Origin: Bradyrhizobium japonicum USDA 6
Lineage (GTDB): Bacteria > Pseudomonadota > Alphaproteobacteria > Rhizobiales > Xanthobacteraceae
Assembly (NCBI RefSeq): GCF_000284375.1
Contig: NC_017249.1
Span: 3,822,001 to 3,886,000 of the forward strand
Direction: 5' to 3'
DNA length: 64,000 nt
Part shown: positions 36,049 to 45,510 of the stretch, in pieces
Numbering within the stretch: position 1 is the first letter of the stretch
Layout of the letters: each line of letters opens with the position of its first letter
Made by a program: the position numbers and the translations under genes
The notes under the pieces: model-generated
The model's database searches: none
Told to the model about the DNA's origin: nothing
The model's input: only the letters and a program-made list of their open reading frames with translations

Positions 36049-37167
36049 ATGCAGCGAACCAAAGCCCCCTTCCGCGCCGACGAGGTCGGCAGCCTCTTGC
36101 GTCCCGCGAAGATCAAGGAAGCCCGCGCCAGGCTCGAGAAGGGCGAGATCTCGGCTGACGATCTGCGCAAGATCGAGGACATGGAGATCGAGAAGGTCGT
36201 GCACAAGCAGGCCTCGATCGGCCTGAAGCTCGCGACCGACGGCGAATTCCGCCGCTCCTGGTGGCACTTCGATTTCCTGGCCAAGCTCACCGGCTGCGAA
36301 ATGTTTCACCCGGATACGGGCATCCAGTTCGCGGGCGTCGAGACGCGGCATGACGCGGTCCGCGTGATCGGCAAGCTCGACTTCCCCGACGACCATCCGA
36401 TGCTGGATCACTTCCGCTTCCTGAAGAAGTCCGCCGACCAGGCCCATGTCACCGCCAAGATGACGATTCCCTCGCCGGCCGTGCTGCACTTCCGCGGCGG
36501 CCGCAAGGCGATCTCCAAGGACGTCTATCCTGATCTCGACGCGTTCTACGAAGACCTCGGCAAGACCTACCGCAAGGCCGTGAAGGCGTTTTACGATGCC
36601 GGCTGCCGCTATCTTCAGTTCGACGACACCGTGTGGGCCTATCTCTGCTCGCAGGACGAATCGAAGAAGGCGCGCGAGCGCGGCGACAATCCCGAGGGTC
36701 TCCAGCAGATCTATGCGCGCGTCATCAATTACGCGCTGGCCGAGAAGCCGGCCGACATGGTGGTGACGACGCATGTCTGCCGCGGCAATTTCCGCTCGAC
36801 CTGGATTTCTTCGGGCGGCTACGAGCCCGTGGCCGAGACCATGCTGGCCGGCACCAATTACGATGGCTACTTCCTCGAATACGACTCTGACCGCGCCGGC
36901 GGCTTCGAGCCGCTGCGCTTCCTGCCCAAGGGCAACAAGGTCGTCGTCGTCGGCGTCATCACCTCGAAGTTTGGCGAGCTCGAGAAAAAGGACGACATCA
37001 AGCGTCGCCTCGAAGAGGCCGCCAAATTCGCGCCGCTGGAGCAACTCGCGCTGTCGCCGCAGTGCGGCTTTGCCTCAACCGAGGAAGGCAACATCCTCTC
37101 CGAGGAAGAGCAGTGGGCCAAGCTCGGCCTTGCGGTGGAGATCGCGAAGGAAGTGTGGGGCCAGTAA
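36049..37167 (+). CDS. MetE C-terminal-like cobalamin-independent methionine synthase family protein
   Basis: 372 residues, equivalent to only the C-terminal catalytic barrel of MetE. DEVGSLLRP at the start, LATDGEFRRSWW, LQFDDTVWAYL, TTHVCRGNFRS (zinc His and Cys), YFLEYDSDRAGG (zinc Glu region) and LSPQCGFAS (second zinc Cys) are all present. Such short proteins (YxjG/YxjH-like) transfer a methyl group to homocysteine or a related thiol, with an uncertain methyl donor. It follows liv cluster 2 and precedes the metK-ahcY region, which fits a methionine-cycle role. Confidence 0.88.
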   Translation: MQRTKAPFRADEVGSLLRPAKIKEARARLEKGEISADDLRKIEDMEIEKVVHKQASIGLKLATDGEFRRSWWHFDFLAKLTGCEMFHPDTGIQFAGVETRHDAVRVIGKLDFPDDHPMLDHFRFLKKSADQAHVTAKMTIPSPAVLHFRGGRKAISKDVYPDLDAFYEDLGKTYRKAVKAFYDAGCRYLQFDDTVWAYLCSQDESKKARERGDNPEGLQQIYARVINYALAEKPADMVVTTHVCRGNFRSTWISSGGYEPVAETMLAGTNYDGYFLEYDSDRAGGFEPLRFLPKGNKVVVVGVITSKFGELEKKDDIKRRLEEAAKFAPLEQLALSPQCGFASTEEGNILSEEEQWAKLGLAVEIAKEVWGQ

Positions 37168-37219
37168 GCCCCGCTTAGCTCCTCGCGTGAGTGACGGGAG
37201 CCCTCTCCACATATTCGCT

Positions 37220-37302
37220 GTCATCCCCCGCGAAGGCAGGGAATCTCGGTGAATTACTGGCGTCTCGGATTACTGGATCGCCCGATCAAGTCGGGCGATG
37301 AC
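37220..37302. repeat. Palindromic intergenic repeat between convergent genes
   Basis: From GTCATCCCCCGCG to GGGCGATGAC, with an internal TCGCCCGA/TCGGGCGA hairpin at its right end. Lies between the MetE-like gene and the caspase-family gene, both of which end toward it. Same boundary words as the other GTCAT elements. Confidence 0.65.
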
Positions 37303-37358
37303 ACCGAGTGAGTGGCGGGCAGCGTCGCAGCCTTGAAAACCAGTGCGCTCACCCGCCC

Positions 37359-39065
37359 TCACTTCTCCGCCAGATAGACCTCGCCCAGCAGCGACGAGTT
37401 CGACCACGGCACCTGCTTGTTCTTCGTGCTCGAGACCACTTCAGCCCGCACCCGCGTCAGCATTTGTTGCACCTCCAGCCCCGGCGTGCCGAGATGGCGG
37501 GAGAGGGCGGCGGAGAACGGCGAGTTGGCGCCTTCGCCATCGAGCGCGACCTGGCCCGGCGCGGTGGCGAACGCGATCAGCGTGCCCGCGCCTAGCGTTG
37601 CACCGGCGCCCAGGCTCGTTGGCGCTGCGAGGCCCGAAGCGCCCTCGATGCCTCGGTTGGTGCCGGCGGCCGCGACCTGCTGCGCCATCGGATTGTTGCG
37701 ACAGGCATCGAAGATCAAAATGTTGGTGCGGACCTGGTCGTCGAGGCCGGCCATGATCGTGTCCATGTCGATCATCGCCTCCGTCATGCCCGCGCCCGGC
37801 TTGAGCTCGACGTCGACGGGAATGAGATAGTTGCGGCCGTCGACCTGCACGCCGTGACCGGCATAGTACACTAACGCGACCTGTGCCCGCGCCGCCTCGC
37901 GCAGGAAGTCGCGCGTCACTTTCTGCATCGCTGCGCGGTCGAGATCGATGCCCTCCGACACCGTGAAGCCGATGTCGCGCAGGCTCCTGGCGACGGCGCG
38001 CGCATCGTTGGCCGGATTGGGCAGCGCCTTGACATGCGCGTAGGCGCCATTGCCGATCACCAGTGCGAGGCGCTTGCCAGGCGTCGCCGGGGCAGGCGAG
38101 GGCGCAGGCGCCGCGCCCGTTTGCTGCGGAGCCGGCTGCGTCACCGGTGACGGCGCATCGCGCGGGATGGGGGTGAGCGCATCCGTCACCAGCGACAGCC
38201 GCACCTTGGCGGTGGCCTGGTTGGCCTTGCTGCCGGCATCGGACGCCACGATCGCCAGCGTCGCCTTGTAGTCGTCGCGCGCATGGGCGTAGTCGCCCTT
38301 CGCCTCATAGGCCAGCGCGCGGTGGATATAGCCTGATATCAGCACGCTGTTCGGCGGCGTCATGATGTTGACGGGCGGCTTCTCTTTCGCAAGCCTGATC
38401 GCCTCGCTGCCATCGGCAATGGCGCGATCGAGATCGCCGCGCACGCGCCAGATCGCGGTGCGGTTGATCAGCGGCTGCGGCAGCGTCGGGTCGAGCCGGA
38501 TCGCCTGGTTGATGTCGGCAAGCGCGCCGTCGAGATCGCCGAGCGCCTCCTTCGCGAGGCCGCGGTTCTGGAACGAGAACGTCGATTTGGGCTGCAGCTT
38601 GATCGTGGCATCGTAGTCGGCAATCGCCTTGGCGTAGTCACCCTTGCCGCGCCAGGCGTTGCCGCGATTGTGGAAGATGGTGCCATCAGCCGGGCCGAGC
38701 TTCAGCGCATCGTCGAAATCGGCGATCGCGATGTCGTAGTCGCCCTTGTCGTAATAGGCCGATCCCCTGAGATTGTAGGCCGCCTGGCTCGGCTGGAGCC
38801 GGATCGCCTCGGTGGTGTCGGCGATCGCCTTCGAATAGTCGCCCTTCTTGTTCCAGCCCACCGCACGCCAGAAATAGATCGTCGCGAGCTGCTCGCCGCG
38901 AAACACCCTCAGCGCGACGATCTTGTTGCAGGCGTCGATCATCTGGTCCGGCGGCGTGGTGTCGGTGGTGCAGAGCGGCCCGAGCTGGCTGCGCGCCTGC
39001 GCGAAGGCGGGCGCGGCCCACAGGGTTGCTGTGAGCAGGCAGAGCGCGACGAGCAGGCGGCGCAT
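37359..39065 (-). CDS. Secreted TPR / caspase-family (peptidase C14) protein
   Basis: 568 residues from ATG 39065, preceded by AAGGGA. A signal peptide (residues 1-22, cleavage after PAFA) is followed by six or seven TPR motifs (about residues 55-285), a proline/alanine-rich linker (300-330) and a caspase-like domain (330-568). The catalytic dyad is visible: His404 in YYAGHGVQ and Cys455 in FDACRNNP, so it looks active. Bacterial members cleave after basic or small residues, but targets are unknown. Periplasmic location is predicted. Divergent from the HTH/SAM-fold gene. Confidence 0.88.
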   Translation of the reverse strand: MRRLLVALCLLTATLWAAPAFAQARSQLGPLCTTDTTPPDQMIDACNKIVALRVFRGEQLATIYFWRAVGWNKKGDYSKAIADTTEAIRLQPSQAAYNLRGSAYYDKGDYDIAIADFDDALKLGPADGTIFHNRGNAWRGKGDYAKAIADYDATIKLQPKSTFSFQNRGLAKEALGDLDGALADINQAIRLDPTLPQPLINRTAIWRVRGDLDRAIADGSEAIRLAKEKPPVNIMTPPNSVLISGYIHRALAYEAKGDYAHARDDYKATLAIVASDAGSKANQATAKVRLSLVTDALTPIPRDAPSPVTQPAPQQTGAAPAPSPAPATPGKRLALVIGNGAYAHVKALPNPANDARAVARSLRDIGFTVSEGIDLDRAAMQKVTRDFLREAARAQVALVYYAGHGVQVDGRNYLIPVDVELKPGAGMTEAMIDMDTIMAGLDDQVRTNILIFDACRNNPMAQQVAAAGTNRGIEGASGLAAPTSLGAGATLGAGTLIAFATAPGQVALDGEGANSPFSAALSRHLGTPGLEVQQMLTRVRAEVVSSTKNKQVPWSNSSLLGEVYLAEK

Positions 39066-39231
39066 GGCGGTGGTCCCTTGAAGGAGAAGCGCTTGTTTGT
39101 TGCCCGGCGGTGCGCCGGGGTTCACGCGCTCGTCATTGGACATGGGGTAAAGCGGGGGAGGGTATTCCCTCAGTGGGCAGATTTTGCTACGACGCTGGTT
39201 CCCAACATTTCTGCCCACCGCTTTCCCACTC
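39066..39231. promoter_or_regulatory. Divergent region with 9-base inverted repeat in the leader of the HTH/SAM-fold gene
   Basis: GTGGGCAGA (39173-39181) and TCTGCCCAC (39210-39218) form a perfect inverted repeat, ending 13 bases before the ATG at 39232. In RNA it would be a hairpin with a 28-base loop next to the ribosome-binding region; in DNA it could be an operator, perhaps for the HTH protein itself. Confidence 0.5.
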
Positions 39232-40587
39232 ATGAAGAACGACGAAATCCTCAGCCAAATCACCGAGTTCTGCCGCACGGCGGACATGGCGGAATCGACG
39301 TTTGGCCGGCGCGCGGTGAACGATGGGAAGCTGGTCCATCGCCTGCGCGAGGGAAAGCGCATCACGATCGACACGCTGGAGCGGATCCAGGCCTATATCG
39401 CCGCGTCGACGACGGGTGGCCTGCCGCCGCCGCGGGGGCTCCAGGTGCCGCCGGAAAAACGCGATCCGCGCGGCAATTTCCGCTTCTTCGAGAACCGGCA
39501 GAAATACCTGTTGTTCGTCCATACCTGCAGCGAGAAGCGGGTGGTCGCCGAGCGCGTGGCGCTGGAGCTCGCCAGCATCCATCCGCGGCCGCCGGCGCTG
39601 CGTATCTTCGACGCGGGCGTCGGCGACGGCACGGTGCTGGCCCGGGTGCTGCGCGCGACGCACCAGCGCTATCCGCACATGCCGTTCTACGTCGCCGGGA
39701 AGGAGCTAAGCCTCGAGGACCTGCGGCTGACGCTGGAGCGGGTCCCGGACCGCATTTTCGAGCATCCCGCGTCGGTGTTCGTGTTCACCAACATGTTCTA
39801 CTCCGAGGCGCCCTGGCTCACGCCGGCATCGCCTGCGGCGGCCGCGGCCACCGTCTGGCACGAGGTTCCGCTACGGGGCGCCTCATCGGGCGAGTTCGAG
39901 CAGCAGATCGCCGAGTTGAGGCCGTTCCTGGAGCAGAACTGGCGCGCCGCGATCAGCCCGCGCACGGCCATGCCGCTCTACGAGCGGCCCGTCGTCCTGG
40001 TGCTCTACCGCGAGGACCAGAGGTTCCTGCTGGATTCGACCATTCCGCGGCCGGGCCAGACCGAGGCCAATTTCGACCTGGTCATTGCGTCCCAGCCCTA
40101 CCGCGCTCTGTCCTCGGTCAATTTCCGGGCAAAGCGGATCATTGCACCGCTGGCGCGGGCGCTCCGGCCGGGCGGGCGGCTGATCGGTATTCACTCCCAT
40201 GGTCACGATCCCGGCATGGAAATGATCCAGGCGATCTGGCCTGGAGAAAATCCTTTCTCGGTCAGCCGTCATGAGCTATTGCGCGCGGTAAAGTATGAGC
40301 TCGGGTCGTTGGGCCGCGACCTAAATTTTAATGCTTATGCGGACAACCGTTCGATCTTCAGGTATGATATGGAAGCGCTGCCCAACGAGGTGACGGGTAC
40401 CATCGGAACCTCGACGGCCTTTGCAGCGTGGAATGCGGCGGTGTATGTGGCGCAGATCGAGGACGACCGATTGACAGAAATGACTCAAAACGGCCGCACT
40501 CTGGATGCCGCCCGGGACGTGCTGCGGAAGTACAACGGGCTCTGGTTTCTCGACGAGTCCTACGTCATCTCGCGACGGCGTGATTGA
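39232..40587 (+). CDS. HTH-like domain fused to SAM-methyltransferase-like fold, upstream of metK
   Basis: 451 residues from ATG 39232. Residues 5-55 (ITEFCRTADMAESTFGRRAV, then KRITIDTLERIQAYI) look like a helix-turn-helix seen in small alphaproteobacterial regulators. Residues 124-136 (RIFDAGVGDGTVL) match SAM-binding motif I, and RIIAPLARALRPGGRLIGIH around residue 310 matches the post-motif strand of class I methyltransferases. It lies 62 bases before metK in the same direction, followed by ahcY. It might methylate something or sense SAM; neither is shown. No family name is offered. Confidence 0.7.
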   Translation: MKNDEILSQITEFCRTADMAESTFGRRAVNDGKLVHRLREGKRITIDTLERIQAYIAASTTGGLPPPRGLQVPPEKRDPRGNFRFFENRQKYLLFVHTCSEKRVVAERVALELASIHPRPPALRIFDAGVGDGTVLARVLRATHQRYPHMPFYVAGKELSLEDLRLTLERVPDRIFEHPASVFVFTNMFYSEAPWLTPASPAAAAATVWHEVPLRGASSGEFEQQIAELRPFLEQNWRAAISPRTAMPLYERPVVLVLYREDQRFLLDSTIPRPGQTEANFDLVIASQPYRALSSVNFRAKRIIAPLARALRPGGRLIGIHSHGHDPGMEMIQAIWPGENPFSVSRHELLRAVKYELGSLGRDLNFNAYADNRSIFRYDMEALPNEVTGTIGTSTAFAAWNAAVYVAQIEDDRLTEMTQNGRTLDAARDVLRKYNGLWFLDESYVISRRRD

Positions 40588-40649
40588 CATAATCCAAGGT
40601 TAAACATCGCAAACGCCCGCCAGGTTAACGGCGGAACAAGGGGTTACTG

Positions 40650-41846
<1,197 letters not shown>

Positions 41847-41854
41847 GTACCAAC

Positions 41855-41949
41855 GTCATTCCGGGGGCGCCGCGACAGCGGTGAACCCGGAATCCTTGTC
41901 CATCATGTCGAGATTCCGGGTTCGTCCCTCCAGGGCGACCCGGAACGAC
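41855..41949. repeat. Palindromic intergenic repeat between metK and ahcY
   Basis: From GTCATTCCGGG to CCCGGAACGAC, with ACCCGGAATC/GATTCCGGGT inside (41884-41921). It fills most of the 127-base gap and ends 24 bases before the ahcY start. Same family as the other GTCAT-bounded elements. It may set separate mRNA levels for the two genes. Confidence 0.75.
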
Positions 41950-41973
41950 CAGTTCAACAACAGGACCTCCGCT

Positions 41974-43395
41974 ATGAATGCGAAGCCCGGCTTCACCGAC
42001 TACATCGTCAAGGACATTTCGCTCGCCGATTTCGGCCGCAAGGAACTCTCGCTGGCCGAGACCGAGATGCCCGGCCTGATGGCCACCCGCGAGGAGTTCG
42101 GCCCGAAGCAGCCGCTGAAGGGCGCGCGCATCGCCGGCTCGCTGCACATGACGATCCAGACCGGCGTGCTGATCGAGACGCTGGCGGCCCTCGGCGCCGA
42201 CATTCGCTGGGTCTCCTGCAACATCTATTCGACGCAGGACCACGCCGCGGCGGCGATCGCGGCCGCCGGCATTCCGGTGTTCGCAGTCAAGGGCGAGACG
42301 CTGAAAGACTACTGGGACTACACCGCCAAGCTGTTCGACTGGCACGGCGGCGGTCACCCGAACATGATCCTCGATGACGGCGGCGACGCCACCATGTACG
42401 TCCATCTCGGTCTGCGCGCCGAGAACGGCGACACCGCCTTCCTCGACAAGCCCGGCTCCGAGGAAGAGGAAGTCTTCTTCGCGCTCCTGAAGAAGCAGCT
42501 CAAGGAGAAGCCGAAGGGCTACTTCGCCGAGATCGCCAAGAGCATCAAGGGCGTTTCCGAAGAGACCACCACGGGCGTGCATCGTCTCTATGACATGCAG
42601 AAGGCCGGCACGCTGCTGTGGCCGGCGATCAACGTCAACGACAGCGTCACCAAGTCGAAGTTCGACAACCTCTATGGCTGCCGTGAATCGCTGGTCGACG
42701 GTATCCGCCGCGGCACCGACGTGATGATGTCGGGCAAGGTCGCGATGGTCGCGGGCTTCGGCGACGTCGGCAAGGGCTCGGCCGCGTCGCTGCGCCAGGC
42801 CGGCTGCCGCGTGATGGTGTCGGAAGTCGATCCGATCTGCGCGCTGCAGGCTGCGATGGAAGGCTACGAGGTCGTGACCATGGAAGACGCTGCGCCCCGC
42901 GCCGACATCTTCGTCACCGCGACCGGCAACAAGGACATCATCACCATCGAGCACATGCGTGCGATGAAGGATCGCGCCATCGTCTGCAACATCGGTCACT
43001 TCGACAACGAGATCCAGATCGCGGGTCTGCGTAACCTGAAGTGGACCAACATCAAGCCGCAGGTCGACGAGATCGAATTCCCCGACAAACACCGCATCAT
43101 CATGCTGTCGGAAGGCCGCCTCGTGAACCTCGGCAACGCGATGGGCCATCCGTCCTTCGTGATGTCGGCCTCCTTCACCAACCAGACGTTGGCGCAGATC
43201 GAGCTGTTCGCCAACAACAAGGACGGCAAGTACAAGAAGGAAGTCTACGTGCTGCCGAAGTCGCTCGACGAGAAGGTCGCGCGTCTCCACCTCGCCAAGA
43301 TCGGCGTCAAGCTCACTGAGCTGCGCAAGGACCAGGCCGACTACATCGGCGTGAAGCAGGAAGGCCCGTACAAGTCGGATCACTACCGGTACTGA
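41974..43395 (+). CDS. ahcY: S-adenosylhomocysteinase
   Basis: 473 residues from ATG 41974; earlier in-frame starts run back into metK in another frame and are not credible. [16 protein letters not shown] at the N terminus, [14 protein letters not shown], the NAD-binding loop [17 protein letters not shown], and the C-terminal SDHYRY (NAD-contacting Lys/Tyr tail) are all classic. It splits S-adenosylhomocysteine into adenosine and homocysteine, completing the methyl cycle with MetK. Closed by a strong terminator. Confidence 0.98.
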   Translation: MNAKPGFTDYIVKDISLADFGRKELSLAETEMPGLMATREEFGPKQPLKGARIAGSLHMTIQTGVLIETLAALGADIRWVSCNIYSTQDHAAAAIAAAGIPVFAVKGETLKDYWDYTAKLFDWHGGGHPNMILDDGGDATMYVHLGLRAENGDTAFLDKPGSEEEEVFFALLKKQLKEKPKGYFAEIAKSIKGVSEETTTGVHRLYDMQKAGTLLWPAINVNDSVTKSKFDNLYGCRESLVDGIRRGTDVMMSGKVAMVAGFGDVGKGSAASLRQAGCRVMVSEVDPICALQAAMEGYEVVTMEDAAPRADIFVTATGNKDIITIEHMRAMKDRAIVCNIGHFDNEIQIAGLRNLKWTNIKPQVDEIEFPDKHRIIMLSEGRLVNLGNAMGHPSFVMSASFTNQTLAQIELFANNKDGKYKKEVYVLPKSLDEKVARLHLAKIGVKLTELRKDQADYIGVKQEGPYKSDHYRY

Positions 43396-43419
43396 GATCG
43401 TATCCAGCTGCGACACGAA

Positions 43420-43447
43420 GGCCCCGGAGCGATCCGGGGCCTTTTTT
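43420..43447 (+). terminator. Rho-independent terminator after ahcY
   Basis: GGCCCCGGA and TCCGGGGCC form a perfect 9-base stem with a GCGA loop, followed directly by six T. It lies 25 bases after the ahcY stop. Confidence 0.92.
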
Positions 43448-43557
43448 GTAGCCTCATTGTGCTACGCTCAGAGGTAGAGCCAGAACAAGCCCGCCACTTC
43501 TGAAGCGGGTGGCCGCGTTTCCCACGTTCATTGTCAGATGCATATGGAGGGAATGCG

Positions 43558-43977
43558 ATGTCCAGCGAAGCCAACGTTCAGTTGCTCAAGGAAGCCTATC
43601 GTCGGTGGAACGACAGCAAGGGCGGCAGCGTCGACTTTTGGTTCGACAGCGTCATCGGCCCGCAGATCAAATTCGACTCGCTTCCGCAGGGAGCTCCGGC
43701 GGTGCCCTTTGCCAAGTGCTATGACGACCGCGCTCAGCTGCGTGGCTATTTCGAGGGTCTGCTGGCTGACTGGAGCATGCTGCACTACACCATCAATGAA
43801 TACGTCGCGCAGGGCGACGCTGTTTTCGCGCGCGGCTCAACTGCCTGGACCAATAAGAGGACCGGGAAGGTCGCTGAGACCCCGAAGGTCGATTTCTGGC
43901 GCTTCAAGGACGGCAAGGCGATCGAATTCTACGAGTATTTCGACACAGCCCTTGTCTACGACGCTGCCACCGCCTGA
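43558..43977 (+). CDS. SnoaL-like / nuclear transport factor 2-like protein
   Basis: 139 residues from ATG 43558, chosen for the GGAGGG site upstream; a TTG at 43531 would include that site in the coding region. The alpha+beta barrel pattern LKEAYRRWNDSKG, LRGYFEGLLADWSML and GDAVFARGSTAWTNKRTGK, with WRFKDGKAIEFYEYFDTALV at the end, matches SnoaL-like proteins. Members are isomerases, hydrolases or carriers, so no reaction can be assigned. It precedes a flavin monooxygenase by 49 bases and probably shares its transcript. Confidence 0.8.
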   Translation: MSSEANVQLLKEAYRRWNDSKGGSVDFWFDSVIGPQIKFDSLPQGAPAVPFAKCYDDRAQLRGYFEGLLADWSMLHYTINEYVAQGDAVFARGSTAWTNKRTGKVAETPKVDFWRFKDGKAIEFYEYFDTALVYDAATA

Positions 43978-44026
43978 CGGTTGCAATTCGGCACGGCGTC
44001 GCCCATCCTGTGCCGGGGAGAACGCC

Positions 44027-45493
44027 ATGACCGCAGCCGCAGAACATTTCGACGTGCTGATCGTCGGTGCCGGCCTGTCCGGCGTCGGCGCGGGCTATCA
44101 TCTTCAGAGCAAGTGCCCGGGCAAGAGCTACGTCATTCTCGAGGGCCGCGACTGCATCGGCGGGACCTGGGACCTGTTTCGCTATCCCGGTGTCCGCTCC
44201 GACAGCGACATGTTCACGCTCGGCTATTCCTTCAAGCCGTGGACCGATCCGAAGGCGATCGCCGACGGGGCGCAGATCCTGAACTATGTGCGCGAGACAG
44301 CAGCCGAGAACGGCATCGAGAAGCACATCCGCTTCCACCATCGCGTCAAGCGCGCGTCCTGGTCCACGCCGGATGCGCGCTGGACCGTCGAGGCAGAGCG
44401 CATCACGGGGGAGGGTGCAACCGAACTCGTGCGCTTCACCTGCAATTTCCTGTTCATGTGCTCGGGCTATTACAAATACGAAGCGGGCTATACGCCGGAG
44501 TTTGCGGGCGTGACGGATTTCGCCGGCCGCATCGTGCATCCGCAGAAATGGGCCGAGGACATCGACTACGCGGGAAAACGCGTCGTCGTGATCGGCTCGG
44601 GCGCAACCGCGGTGACGCTGGTGCCTGAGCTCGCCAAGAAGGCGGAGCAGGTCACCATGCTCCAGCGCTCGCCGACCTACGTGGTGTCGCGCCCTGCGCA
44701 GGACCCCGTCGCCAACAAATTGCGTCGCAATCTGCCGACGCGGCTTGCCTATCATGTCATCCGCTGGCGCAACGTGATGTGGGGGATGTTCTTCTTCCAG
44801 CTCAGCCGGCGCCGGCCTGCCAAGGTCAAGGAGCTGGTGCTCAAGGGCGTGCAGATGGCGCTCGGCCCCGACTACGACGTCGCGACCCATTTCACGCCGC
44901 GCTACAATCCCTGGGACCAGCGGCTCTGCCTCGTTCCGGACGGCGACCTCTTCAAGGCGATCCGCGAGCAGCGCGCCGCCGTCGTCACCAGCGAGATCGA
45001 CACTTTTACGCGCGACGGTATCCGCCTCAAGGACGGCCGTGAGCTTGCCGCCGATATCATCGTGACGGCGACCGGGCTGGTGCTCCAGGTCGTCGGCGGT
45101 CTCGAGGTCAGCGTCGACGGCCGCGCCGTCGATTTCGCCAACACGCTGACCTACAAGGGCATGATGTATGCCGACGTGCCGAACATGGCCTCGGCCTTCG
45201 GCTACACCAACGCGTCCTGGACGCTGAAATGCGATCTCACCTGCGAATATGTCTGCCGGCTCATCAACTACATGGACCGGCACAATTTCCGTCAGTGCAT
45301 GCCGCACAATGACGACCCCACGATCACCGCGCAGCCGTCGCTCGATTTCACCTCGGGCTATGTGCAGCGCTCGGTCGCGAAGATGCCGAAGCAGGGCTCG
45401 AAGCAGCCGTGGCGGCTGTACCAGAACTATGCACTCGACATCGTCTCCTTGCGCTTCGGCAGGATCGACGACGGCGTGATGCAGTATTCCTGA
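44027..45493 (+). CDS. FAD-dependent monooxygenase (Baeyer-Villiger type)
   Basis: 488 residues from ATG 44027 with GGGGAG upstream. FAD motif VGAGLSGVGAGYHL (residues 15-28), GGTWDLFRYPGVRSDSDMFT, the Baeyer-Villiger fingerprint FAGRIVHPQKWAE (F-x-G-x3-H-x3-W), and NADPH motif VIGSGATAVTLVPEL. These support NADPH- and oxygen-dependent oxidation of a ketone to an ester, or of a related substrate. The neighbouring SnoaL-like protein may act on the same small molecule. Cytoplasmic; converges with an MFS gene 17 bases away. Confidence 0.9.
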   Translation: MTAAAEHFDVLIVGAGLSGVGAGYHLQSKCPGKSYVILEGRDCIGGTWDLFRYPGVRSDSDMFTLGYSFKPWTDPKAIADGAQILNYVRETAAENGIEKHIRFHHRVKRASWSTPDARWTVEAERITGEGATELVRFTCNFLFMCSGYYKYEAGYTPEFAGVTDFAGRIVHPQKWAEDIDYAGKRVVVIGSGATAVTLVPELAKKAEQVTMLQRSPTYVVSRPAQDPVANKLRRNLPTRLAYHVIRWRNVMWGMFFFQLSRRRPAKVKELVLKGVQMALGPDYDVATHFTPRYNPWDQRLCLVPDGDLFKAIREQRAAVVTSEIDTFTRDGIRLKDGRELAADIIVTATGLVLQVVGGLEVSVDGRAVDFANTLTYKGMMYADVPNMASAFGYTNASWTLKCDLTCEYVCRLINYMDRHNFRQCMPHNDDPTITAQPSLDFTSGYVQRSVAKMPKQGSKQPWRLYQNYALDIVSLRFGRIDDGVMQYS

Positions 45494-45510
45494 TCACGCC
45501 GCCGCCCGCT

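Noticed and set aside
40588..40649. CtrA box upstream of metK
   Set aside because: Two GGTTAA words are present but the spacing is about 22 bases, not seven.
41847..41973. SAH riboswitch upstream of ahcY
   Set aside because: The gap is filled by a GTCAT-type palindromic repeat, and I could not build the conserved SAH riboswitch core from it.
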